A stretch of DNA of 64,000 nt from Musa acuminata AAA Group. Its lineage: Eukaryota > Streptophyta > Magnoliopsida > Zingiberales > Musaceae. Location of the stretch: contig NC_088342.1 of assembly GCF_036884655.1 (NCBI RefSeq), positions 31,010,001-31,074,000 on the forward strand. The letters are read 5' to 3'. Numbering within the stretch: position 1 is the stretch's first letter; every line of letters starts with the position of its first letter. The notes under the pieces were generated by a model, which was given only the letters and a program-made list of their open reading frames with translations, did no database searches and had not been told where the DNA came from. A program made the position numbers and the translations under genes. Shown here in pieces: positions 35,599 through 45,974 of the stretch.

Positions 35599-37685
35599 TG
35601 TTAGGATCAAGAGCACTAAGAGGGGGGGGGGTGAATTAGTGCAGTGAAAATCTTTCAACGATAAAACACGTTCGAATGATAAAAATGATTTCAGTGTGAA
35701 ACCCGATCCTAAGATTACTTCAACTTAAGATCAAGCGAGATGACGTTAAAATCAATCTATGAGGACAGTTTGCAGTTATGATGAAAACCAGAATATAAGC
35801 GCAAACTGAAATACGACGTTCGTACGAAGAAACTGATTTACGTCTAAATGTTGATTCGTAAATCACTTGATTAGGTGAGATGCAGTTTAAGCAAGGATAT
35901 AAAGGCAGTTTGCAGTTATGGTTAAAATCAAAACGTAAACGCTAACTGAAATATGATGATCGTACGAAAAACCAGATTTACGTCTAAACGCTGATTCGGA
36001 AAGTGCAAAGCTTAAAACTCGATTGTATATGCGCAGAAAGCAGTAAGCTTTAGAGGAGGTTCGCAGTAAAGATAATATGCTCAAAGTAAATGCAAACTGA
36101 AATTTAGAGTGGTTCGGTCAATCTTGACCTACTCCACTTTTGGCTTCCTCCACCGACGAGGTCACCGACGTCAACTAGAGGCATTTCTTCAATAGGTGAA
36201 GGCCAACCACCCTTTTACAGTTTCACTCCTTTTGACGGGCTTAGGAGACAACCCTTACATAATTTTCTCTCCTCTCTTTACAACTCAGAACTTGGAAGAA
36301 CAGAGGGAGAAGAACTTTTGGACTTTACAACAATTTTGAGCACTAAAAATCACAGAAAAAGATCAAGATTTCGGTGTAAGTTCATGCTCTTTCAGTGCTA
36401 AATGGGTGGGGTATTTATAGGCCCCAACCCAGTTCAAATTTGGAGCTTAAAACTGTCAATTCCCGGAATTTCGGGATCAGGCGGTTGCACCTCCTGACTG
36501 GGGCGGTTACACCGCCTGGCAGAGCTCGAAGACTAAGCCTCTGGGCGGTGCTACCTCTTGTCAGGGGCGGTTGCACCTCTTGCCAGAGCTTGAAGACCGA
36601 GCTCAGGCGGTTGCACCTCCTAACTGAGGCGGTTGCACCGCTTGGCAGAGCTCGAAGACCGAGCTCAGGCGGTGCCACCTCCTGTCAGGGGAGGTTGCAC
36701 CGCCCAGTCTCGCTCGGAGACTGAGCCTAGGCGGTGCCACCTCCTGGCTGGGGCGGTTGCACCGCCTAGTCTCGTTGGGAGACTTAGCCCAGGCGGTGCC
36801 ACCTCCTGGCTTGGGCGGTTGCACCTCCCACAACAATCAGGGTCCGAATGGGTTGATCCATTCGGCCCAATTTGGGTTTTTTTAGGGGCCCAATTGCCCC
36901 AAGATTAAGTTAATGGGATCACCTCCCATTTCCAACTTAATCATTGTGCTAACTACGATAATTCCTAAGACAATTTCTGCAGCTTGCTCCGGTGCGTCAA
37001 TCGCTTCTTCCGGCGAGTTTCCGGCGAACTTCCGTCGATCATCCGATGAACCCTCGGTGATGCTCCTGCGGACTTCCGACAAACTCCTAGACTTGCGACG
37101 ATCCACTTGGCGAGTTCCGACGAGCTTCTTTTGGCAAACTTATGGACTTCTCAGATTTGTTCCCGTAGAACCTCCGACGATTGTCCGAACTTCCGTCGAA
37201 CACTCGAACTCCCAACGTGATCATTGTCTTGACTCCGGTGCAACTCCTGCTGCATGTCTAACTTTCATCGTAGTTAATCCTGCACACTGTAAACAAAACT
37301 TCGATTGAGTCAATTAATCCTAAGCAATTAACCAAGTTGTCTGGCATGTCATTGGTCCCTCGACGCTTCGTCCGATTCTTCGGCGCATCATCCTTTCCTG
37401 CGGCCTATTGCCCAATCGGCCAGTTGGCTCCGCAACTCCAATATCCTTGGCACAATACCCGCTCTTCTTGGCCCGATACCCGAGTCCACGGCCCGAAGCC
37501 TTCTGTCGATACGTCGACCGATCCACCGGCCCAACGTCCAATCTTCTGACATGTTCCTCCGGCACAACATGATTTTCCTGCTTTAATTGTCTCATCCTAA
37601 TCGAAGCATCCTGTGTCACTCAAAACGCAGATTAAATCACAAACATATATCAAGTAGTTTAATCATCAAAATACGAGATTCAACA
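35599..37685 (-). repeat. 5' LTR of A3 (2087 bp)
   Basis: Partner of 29567-31589. The GC-rich U3 array at about 36479-36829 holds a dozen GGCGGTTGCACC-type words. It includes a 62-bp unit (36601-36662) that the 3' LTR lacks, which accounts for almost all of the 64-bp length difference. TATA box on the minus strand at 36412-36419. Confidence 0.92.
36479..36829 (-). promoter_or_regulatory. U3 array of GGCGGT-N3-ACCGCC palindromes
   Basis: About twelve GC-rich words (GGCGGTTGCACCGCC, GGCGGTGCCACCTCC, GGAGGTTGCACCGCC and variants) are separated by gagctcgaagaccgagc-type linkers. Each full word is an inverted repeat around a three-base centre. In element sense the array lies upstream of the TATA box, so a regulatory role is likely but inferred. 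Confidence 0.6.
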
Positions 37686-37690
37686 GTTCA

Positions 37691-37937
37691 AATGCCCTCC
37701 TCTCTAACGGCGATCCACACGATAGGGGCTACGAAAATACTCTTCAAATTGTTGTCCAAAACTCTTCGTCGCGAGCACAACGCAATCAAGAAGGGGCTAC
37801 CCCTTCTTGCTGTCCACATGCCCCAAATAGGTACCGTAATATGAGAAGGAGAGGGAGAGAGGAGAATAGAAGGTAGTAGCAAAAAATAGTCTAACCCATG
37901 GCCCTTTGATTCCCTCCTATTTATAGAGGCATCCTAT
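37691..37937 (-). repeat. Family C LTR fragment, right piece (split by A3)
   Basis: Continues the LTR broken at 29561: cctcctctctaacggcgatccacac, gaccccttcttgctgtccac-type text, ctatttatagagg (TATA in minus sense). It ends at about 37937, where plus-strand protease sequence of C2 begins without any LTR terminus, so this junction is a deletion or rearrangement. Confidence 0.78.
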
Positions 37938-39772
37938 CACACTACATCTACTTGATGGAGCTATTATTACATTGGATGCATGCTATTTTATTCCTTCTAT
38001 TATCAAAAATATTATTTTTATTTCTTGTTTGATAATTAGTGGATATAAATTAGTTTTTGAGAATAATGGTTGTTCAATATTATTAAATGATAAGATCATC
38101 ACGAAAGGAATATTACATAATGGTTTGTTTATGCTAGACATTACTCCACATATCATGAATGTAAGTATATCAAAGAGGAAATAAGGTGAGGTGAATAATG
38201 CATACCTATGGCATTGTAGGCTAGGTCACATCTATGAGGGAAGGAATCAAAAGTTGCTAAAGAATGGATATCTAGATCCATTCAACTATGAGTCATATGC
38301 AACTTGCGAGCCTTACCTTCGTGAAAAACTAACCAACTCTCCATTTAGTGGAACTAGAGAGAGAGTCACTGAGTTGCTGGAACTCATACATAGTAATGTA
38401 TGCGGTCCCACATCAACTCATGTCATAAGTAGTTACTCCTACTTCGTTACCTTTACTTATAATCTCTCAAGGTATGGACATGTGTACTTGATGAAGTATA
38501 AGTCCAAAGCACTCGAGTAATTCAAATAATAGAAGAATAAAGTGAAGAACTAGACTGGAAAGAGTATCAAGACTCTTCGATCAAATCGATGATGTGAGTA
38601 CTTGAGTACAGAGTTCACCCAGTTCCTCAAGGACCATGGGATTTTATCCCAATGGACACCTCCTTATAACCTCAGCTCAATGGTGTATCTGAAAGGAGGA
38701 ATCATGCACTGTTAGACATGGTGCAGTCTATGATGAGCTTCACCGACCTACTCATCTCATTCTAGGGATACGCCCTAGAGACTACAGCTTACTTTCTGAA
38801 CAAAGTTCCAACTAAGTCGGTACTGTCTACATCATATGAGATATGGAAAGGGAAGAAACTTGATCTTAAGGTTGTTAAGATTTGGAGCCGCCTTGCTCAC
38901 GTTAAAAAACACAACCCCGATAAGTTAAAATCTAGGACGGAGTGGTGCAAGTTCGTGAGATATTCCAAGGAAACTTATGGGTATTATTATCCGGTCTTTG
39001 TAGATAAAAGAACGGTATTTTTTGAGAAGGAACACATTCTTGGCGAAGATAGTAAGAGCGTAATAGAGTTGAGTGAGGTTGAAGAACCTAACTCAAGCAC
39101 CACTCCATAGCTTGAGTTTGTTCAAGTACCTAACACACAAGTTCCAACTTTATGTAGGTCCCACAAAGTATCCCATCCTCCTAAGAGATATGTGAGATAT
39201 ATTATATGAGAGAATATTGAGGATATTGATCTTTAAACCTACGAGGAGGCTATTACGAGTATAGACTCTAGGAAGTGGCAAGAAGCCATGAATTTTGAAA
39301 TGGATTTCATATACTTTAACAAGGTTTGGAACCTAGTTAATGCACCCAAGGGTATTATACCCATTGGTTGCAAGTGGATCTTCAAGAAGAAGATTGGAGT
39401 AGATGGAAAGGTGGAGACCTATAAAGCAAGGCTGGTGGCTTAGGGGTATCATCAAAGATAAGATGTTGATTATGATGAAACCTTCTCACTCGTAGCCATG
39501 CTAAAATCTATCCAAATTATGCTGGCTAATGCAGTACGCTATAATTATGAGATTTGACATATGGACATAAAAATTATGTTCCTTAACGATAACCTCGATG
39601 ATGAGGTATATATGATACAGCTTGAGGGATTCATGTCTAAGGATAACCCAAATAAGATATGTAGGTTGCTTAGGTCCATTTATGGACTGAAGCAAACTTT
39701 TCGAAGTTAGAACATAAGATTTGATAAGATGATCAGATCTTTTGACTTTGTTAAGAATAAAGATGAGCCTTG
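37938..39772 (+). pseudogene. Copia C2 protease end, integrase and start of reverse transcriptase
   Basis: Opens inside the protease/GAG-pre-integrase linker (ITLDACYFIPSIIKNI) and continues with YLWHCRLGHIYEGRNQKLL. Integrase follows (first catalytic Asp replaced: HSNVCGPTSTH; then YLSTEFTQFLKDHGILSQWTPP). The reverse transcriptase N-terminal part (CKWIFKKKIGVD, LDDEVYMIQLEGF-like, IYGLKQ) is broken by stops such as TAA at 38182 and TAG at 38518. It ends at ...KDEPC, where C3 begins (39773). The remaining RT and RNase H lie at 60757-61661. Confidence 0.83.
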
Positions 39773-41376
39773 TGTTGGGAAAATCTTTGGGGGCGAGATC
39801 ACACACGCAGCGAAAGAACAAGAAAACAAAATCCCCGATTCCCAAAGAGATGTTCGTCGTCGTGCGAAGATTGATGCGCAAAATCTGCGAAACTAAAAAA
39901 CTGCGTATAGAATAGATTGTGTTACCTAGGGAGATCGTATATCCTTGTTTCCTTGTAGATCCTTAGGAGAGGGTAAAGGAGGTCAAGCGTCCTCCTCTCT
40001 AGCGGTGATCCACATAGTAGGGCTGCGATGACACTCCTCAAAACTCCAAGCCTACTCTAAGGTGGAGAGGGGAAGGAGAATAGGAGAGGCAAGCAAAGGC
40101 TCTAGCCTATGAGGCTCTGAATCCCTCCTATTTATAGAGGTCCCCTATCAAACCCTAATGGATCCTCGCCTAGTGGGTATTGGATCTGCATCCAATTACC
40201 CAAGCCTTTTAGATTAGTGGATTTCTATCCAATAATCTCTCATGGGCTCTTATTGGATCTTGTCCATGAGATCCAATAATTCAGGGGCTTATTGGATATC
40301 CAATAAGACAAGGGCTCCGTCGGATATCTCATATCCGAACCTCTACTCATCGCAATGCCTACCATATGTGTGTGACCCTCTAGGCCCAATATTGTGCTGG
40401 CCATGAGTCTTACCTATCAGAACTCCTTCTAACTCAGTGAATTATTATCTCTGTAATAATTCACTTGACTAATCGACTACAGACGTACTAGGCCACTACG
40501 CCATAGTCCTCAGACGATACAGGGGAATCCAATCCATTGGACCTATCTGTCCTCAGTTACCGTGTACCTATAGTCCCTCATCCATCTAATATCCCAGAGA
40601 CCGTATATCGAGCATGGTGCTATCAGACCCATACGGTTTCTACTCGAGTCTCGCTCTAATCGGATTCTCCCGGAGAACTCTTTCTCTCTCAACCCAAATG
40701 ACCCTGGCCAGGGATTTGTCTGAGCAAGAACACATGGGATATTCCTCTCATGACGTCGAGAGTGGATGATCCTCTATCGACACTCAATAGCCCTCATAAG
40801 GTCGACTACCACTCCCAATGACCAGCTGTACTAGATCTGGGACAGCCAAACCTATAAGTCTAGTATCAAAGAGTGGAGCACTCATACAGGACATCCTTGG
40901 TGTCTCAAGTCTAAGGACCAGATATACCACTAGGACTACGGAATCACTATTTGACAATAAGGCATCATCAACTATCCAACATTTTGTAAGCGAATCAATC
41001 AGTGAACTCATTCTCCAATGATCACCTGTACTGTATCCCTAGTGTCCCTACACGAGCAGCTATGAGACCCGCTGCATCCATCATTTGGATGGATATACAG
41101 CACACTAGTCTGTCCAGTTATCACGATGTCCCTCTCGAGTAACCTATGATCGGGATTATTTAGGATATGTGTTTAAAGGTGAATTGATCTCATTTTCGTG
41201 ATCTCATCACGATCCGATTCTCATTGTATAAATCTAAAGATATCATAATATATATATACATATATGCAATAGTTATAAAGTGATATATGCCAAAATATAA
41301 TAAGTAAAAAGATTCTGTATCAAGTCACACGTGTCATCACTCACGTAATTGGCTTGTTGGGCACCTATGACTAGCA
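39773..41376 (-). repeat. 3' LTR of C3 (1604 bp)
   Basis: Plus view TGTTGGGAAAATC to GACTAGCA. In sense orientation it starts TGCTAGTCATAGGTGCC. TATA box on the minus strand at about 40130-40139 (ctatttatag in plus view). The 5' flank is ccttg; the partner flank is deleted, so no duplicate can be checked. Confidence 0.9.
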
Positions 41377-41390
41377 ATCTCCCACTTGAC
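41377..41390 (-). other. Polypurine tract of C3
   Basis: atctcccacttgac in plus view; sense GTCAAGTGGGAGAT, directly before the LTR start TGCTAGTC. The plus-oriented C2 has caagtgagagat before 61662. Confidence 0.8.
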
Positions 41391-41424
41391 CTAAAGCTAA
41401 TCACCTATATGTCTGATCCCCATC

Positions 41425-42231
41425 AGACCCCTGTGACGCTCAAAGACAATATGAGATAACGGTTTTGTTAGTGGATCTGCAATGTTATCTTCGGATGAAA
41501 CTCTTTCTACTGCTACATCTCCTCGGGTTATGATCTCTCTGATAAGGTGGAACCTCCTCAGAACATGCTTAGATTTCTAATGAGACCTAGGTTCCTTCGC
41601 TTGAGCAATCGCCCCGTTGTTATCGCAATATAAGGAGATCGACTTCTCGCTACCCATTACGACTCTCAAATCTGTGATGAACTTCTTTAACCAGACTCCC
41701 TCCTTTGTTGCATCTGATGCAGCAATGTACTCCGCCTCTATGGTCGAGTCAATAGTAGTATCTTGCTTGGAACTCTTCCAGCACATTACTCCTCCATTCA
41801 AGGTGTACATGTACCCTGAATTCGACTTGCTATCATCGACATCAGACTGAAAACTTGAGTTTGTGTAGCCTTCAACCTTAAGGCTACTACCTCCATATAC
41901 TAGTAAAAGATCCTTAGTCCTTCTCAAGTACTTAATGATACACTTTACTGCTTTCTAGTGCTCCAAGCCTGGATCCGCCTGATACCTGCTCGTGACACTC
42001 AGAGCATGCGCTATATCAGGCCTAGTACATAGCATAGCATACATGATAGATCCTATTGCTGAGGCATAAGGTATCATATCCATGTTCGCCCTTTCTTCTG
42101 GAGTCTTTGGGGACATATTCGTAGAAAGCGATATCCTATGTCTCATCGGTATGAGACCTCTCTTGGAATTTTCCATGCCAAACCTTTTGACAATGGTTTC
42201 TATGTACCTGGATTGGGACAAGCCAAGCATC
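41425..42231 (-). pseudogene. C3 reverse transcriptase end and RNase H
   Basis: Continues from 55971 across the G1 insertion. SRYIETIVKRFGMENSK, PYASAIGSIMYAMLCTRPDI and SRYQADPGLEH end the reverse transcriptase. RNase H reads VEGYTNSSFQSDVDDSKS, GGVMCWKSSKQ, STIEAEYIAASDATKEG, YCDNNGAIA and KSKHVLRRFH, then ADPLTKPL. Stops are TAG in place of Trp at about 41955 and TAG in place of Gln at about 41577. Otherwise it is well kept. The last bases GCATC are the target duplicate of G1. Confidence 0.9.
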
Positions 42232-42625
42232 TGTTAGGACTCTAGCTAGGAGAGTCCTAATTGAGAGGGACATTCATGTAAAACCTACCTTAGCCGACCC
42301 CTATTAAAGAGGTGAAGAGGTAGGCTAGGGTTAGGAGGTTCTTTCTTAGAGAAGAATTAGGAGTTGTAAAGGAATATGAGTCTTGAGTAGGAGTCCTATT
42401 AGGAGTTGGTTAGAAGTAGGAGTCTTGAGTAGGAGTCCTATTAGGAGTTAGGGTTTAGAAGCCCTATAAATAACCATATATTTCTCCTCTTTTCATAAGC
42501 AATAGATGAATTTTTTCTGCAGCCTTTGAGCAGCAATTTGGAGGGAGGAACCCCTATAGAGTTCTAAGGAGGCCGATCCCCTAAAGAGATCAACCCCAAG
42601 TTTAGAATCTACAAGGGTTCGACCA
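42232..42625 (+). repeat. 5' LTR of G1 (394 bp)
   Basis: Starts TGTTAGGACTCTAGC and ends TTCGACCA. TATA box TATAAATA at 42465-42472. It contains repeated ggagtcttgagtaggagtcc words near 42378-42440. Very similar to 55577-55970. Confidence 0.9.
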
Positions 42626-42627
42626 CC

Positions 42628-42639
42628 TGGTATCAGAGC
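42628..42639 (+). other. Primer binding site of G1
   Basis: TGGTATCAGAGC, a perfect initiator-Met tRNA site two bases after the 5' LTR. Confidence 0.93.
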
Positions 42640-43900
42640 AGCATTCTTGGTATCTCATTGCCCTTCCACAGCCATCCATCAACCCTCCACAACTGCCCAA
42701 AGCAATTCCCACAATTGCTTAAAAGATCGTCGCCGAATTCTGCCATCATCTCCACCACCGTGGATCATCCTTTGATCTCCCCATGAATTGCAACAAGTTT
42801 TGGTTTCCTACCTTACTACTGCTGCAATTTAGTTATCCTTATTCGAAAATCCAAAAAAAAAAATTTATTCCTATATTGCTGCATAAACTTTTCGTCATAA
42901 AGTTTTCATCTCTACGACGAAAGATACATTACATAATTCCAGCCGCATAGCACCATCTGTTTGATCTTGCTACTATGCTTTTTCTATCCAAATTTCTATG
43001 AAATTTTTATGACATCTTTGACACTTCCTAACAGCAGATTTCCCTTTGGTTTTTTTAAAAAAATCTCAATATACCATTGATTTTTTACGTCTAATCTTCT
43101 ATACTTGAAAATCTGCACTATAAAATTTCAACTGCATAGCATTATCTCTTTGATCTTGATACAATATTTTTTCTATCCAAATCTCTATGAAATTTTTATG
43201 ATAGCTTTGATACTTCCTAACATTAGATTTTCCTTTGGTTTCATCGAAAAATTCTCAATATAAACTACTAATCTTTTATGTCCAATCTGCTACACTTGAA
43301 ATTCTATACTGTAGAAAATTTCAACCGCATATTGTTGCCTTAACCCATCTATTTGCAATCTTTTTTGAATGAAATTTCTTATACACTTCATAAATCATCT
43401 TTGCTTCCATTTAAGATTAATCTATAGAGGAATTCATCTCTAAAAACGATTTTGTATTTCTGTAAATTTTCGTCCCAAACCGTTGAAATTTTTCGATAAG
43501 AATTCTGCTATCGTAGCTTGCACCAATTTCCTTACTGTTATACTACCGAAATTTTCTTGATTAAATTAGAGATCCTTGCTGTCATATAAACTGTGATTTT
43601 GCTGTCAATTTCCACCTCAAATCTCTCAAGTTTTTGGTGGAAATTTCATCGAGAAACTGCTATTTCTTCGACGATAATTCTGCTCTTACAAGACAGCACA
43701 TACTTGTAGCAACTTCCACTGATTTCTATCAAACCTTTGCTACCATCTACCACAGATCCAAAACTTTCATCCACAGCCCTAAAACTCCACTAAACCATAC
43801 CCTCAAACTGCACCCAAAACAGCCACGAAACAAGCCTAAACCGCAGCCTACATCCACCAATCCACCAACCCTTTCGACCATCACCTCTCTCAACCTATAC
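42640..43900 (+). other. G1 leader
   Basis: 1.26 kb of pyrimidine-rich non-coding sequence with two similar blocks (near 42940-43070 and 43120-43250: gcatagca..atctgtttgatcttg...tttctatccaaa...tctatgaaatttttatga). The frame open from 43634 runs into gag but has no Gag features before 43901. Confidence 0.7.
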
Positions 43901-45130
43901 ATGCCTTTAACCCGACAACAAAAAAGAGATCATAACATCACAGATTTTAAGGCATATACTATGGCATCTGAGGAGGCAATCAATGCTAAATTTGAAGCCT
44001 TTGAGGCACGAATGGAGGATACGATTCGGACACTCTTTACTGAACTCAGATTGGGCCGACCACTAAGCCCGAAGAAATCACATCAAGGAGAGAGCTCTAC
44101 CCAATCACACCAAGCCCGAAGAGATGACTTCCAAAATATGGGAGGTTCTATGATCGATCCCAACTATCCACGCATGAGGGTGGACTTCCCTAGATGGGAA
44201 GAAGGAGACCCGATTGGTTGGATCTCACGCGCGAAGCGATATTTTCGGTACCACAAAACCACGGACGCATCTATGTTAAAAATTATAGCTATACATCTTA
44301 AAGGGGATGTCATACAGTGGTTTAACTAGTTTGAACACACTCATGGAGTCCTCTCATGGCAACAATTCAAAGAAGGACTGCTGATCCACTTCATACCAAC
44401 CAATTACGAGAACATTAACGGACAACTAGCAAAGATCCGACAAACCTCCACCATTCAAGAGTACCAAATCAGGTTTGAAAGGTTATCTAATCAAACTCAT
44501 GATTGGTCTCAAAAACAGCTATTGAGGACCTTCATTGAGGGCTTGAAGCCGGAGATCCGGGGAGAAGTTAAAGTGCGACAACCATACACGCTTATGGCAG
44601 CCATCTCTTTCGCACGACATCAAGAGGAGCGATTGAATCATGAAGCTTGGAGGACTAGGGTTGCTCCTCAACCAAAAATACTAAAGCCCTCAGCGCCCCC
44701 TACTGTCGATCGAGTCCCTGCACCAAAGAGGTTGACAAGAGAAGAGCTTCGGGAACAATCTGCAATGCGGTTATGTTGGCATTGCGACGAGCCGTGGAGT
44801 TACAAGTATTGCTGTAGAAAAGGGAGACTTCTTTTGATTGAACTAGTAGAAGAAGAGGTCATTGAACATTCAAAAGAGAGCCTTGAACATAATGAAGAAG
44901 ATGTGGAAGAAGAGCCACAACCGACCGACGTTACAGTACACACACTAGCTGGCTACTCAAACCCGCAAACGATGAAAGGGAGACTTCTTATGATTGAACC
45001 AATAGAAGAAGAGGTTATTGAACATTCAGAAGAGAACCTTGAACAAAAAGAAGATGCAAAAGAAGAGCCACAACCGACTAACATTACAGTACACGCACTA
45101 GCCGGCTACTCAAACCTACAAACAATGAAA
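43901..45130 (+). pseudogene. G1 gag (one stop)
   Basis: Starts at ATG 43901 (MPLTRQQKRD) or the later ATG at 43958 (MASEEAINAKFEAFEARMED, a coiled-coil-like start). The retrotransposon Gag domain reads RVDFPRWEEGDPIGWISRAKRYF, LKGDVIQWFN, WQQFKEGLLIHF and YQIRFERLSNQ. TAG at 44327-44329 replaces the Trp after Phe-Asn. The knuckle CWHCDEPWSYKYCC is the atypical CX2C form of some chromoviruses with the His altered. After it come two tandem acidic repeats (RLLLIELVEEEVIEHSKE and RLLMIEPIEEEVIEHSEE, about 44820 and 44965), an internal duplication of about 150 bp. Confidence 0.88.
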
Positions 45131-45974
45131 GTTGGAGGCCTTCTCAAACAACAACCGATCACTGTTCTCATCGACACGGGCAGTACTACTAACTTCCAAA
45201 ATAGTAAGCTTGCTGTTCGGATGGCATTACTATCGAGAATCATTGCAGGTTTGATGTTAAGGTCACCGACGGACGGATTTTGAAGTGTGATCGTAGGCAC
45301 CCGCAAGAGAAACTATTGCTGTAGGACCAAGAGATAATTGCAGATTTCTTCCTTCTCCCTCTTAATGATCATGAGGCCATGCTCAGAATTAAATGGTTGA
45401 TGACATTAGATGATGTTTTCTGGAATTTTATGAAACTAATTATGAAATTTTACAGTAAGGAGAAACATGTGATATTGCACGGGAAACGTGGGGGCGACAA
45501 AACAACGATTTGCACACAACAAATGGAGAAGGTTTTGAATAAAGCATGCAGCGGCTTTTTAGTACAACTTGAGTAGCAAACTAAGGGAGAGCCAACATAA
45601 TTTGAAGATCCAAATCTACTTCCTTTACTTGCTGAATTTTTAGATATATTTGACGAACCGCGCAACCTACCTCTTACCCGTCGGCATGATCATTGTATAA
45701 TGATTCTTCCAGGCAAATCTCCAGCAAATGCTCAGCCATATTAGTATCCACATCTCCAGAAGGATGAAATAGAAAGGATTGTAAAAGAGATGCTCGAAAC
45801 AGGAGTTATTCGGCCATGTTGCAGCCCCTACTCTTCACCGGTGCTCCTCATATGAAAGAAGGATAGAACATGACGATTATATGTTGATTACCGAGCTCTC
45901 AATGGCATAACCATCAAGGATAAATACCCTATTCCAGTAGTAGATGAATTACTAGATGAAAGGGAGCACAAATC
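45131..45974 (+). pseudogene. G1 protease and first part of reverse transcriptase
   Basis: The protease shows VLIDTGSTTNF (catalytic D-T-G kept) at about 45163-45195, then a frameshift near 45230. Downstream blocks fit gypsy pol ([74 protein letters not shown]). Stops include TAG 45574-45576 and others near 45740 and 45855. The sequence halts at the target duplicate AAATC (45970-45974) of A4 and resumes at 54245 with KIFTKLDLRS. Confidence 0.88.

Larger units (their letters stand above)
29567..37685 (-). mobile_element. Complete gag-only Sirevirus-like element A3, TSD GTTCA
   Basis: Two LTRs (29567-31589 and 35599-37685) enclose 4.0 kb with, in minus-strand order, primer site, gag and a 3.0-kb AT-rich spacer ending in the polypurine tract. 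GTTCA flanks both ends (29562-29566 and 37686-37690). LTRs start TGTTGAATC and end CCTAACA in element sense. No protease, integrase, reverse transcriptase or RNase H is detectable anywhere in the interior. This fits TR-GAG-type non-autonomous retrotransposons (LTRs plus gag only). The LTRs agree at about 95% by eye at their ends, so insertion is fairly young. It sits in a decayed family C LTR. Confidence 0.93.
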
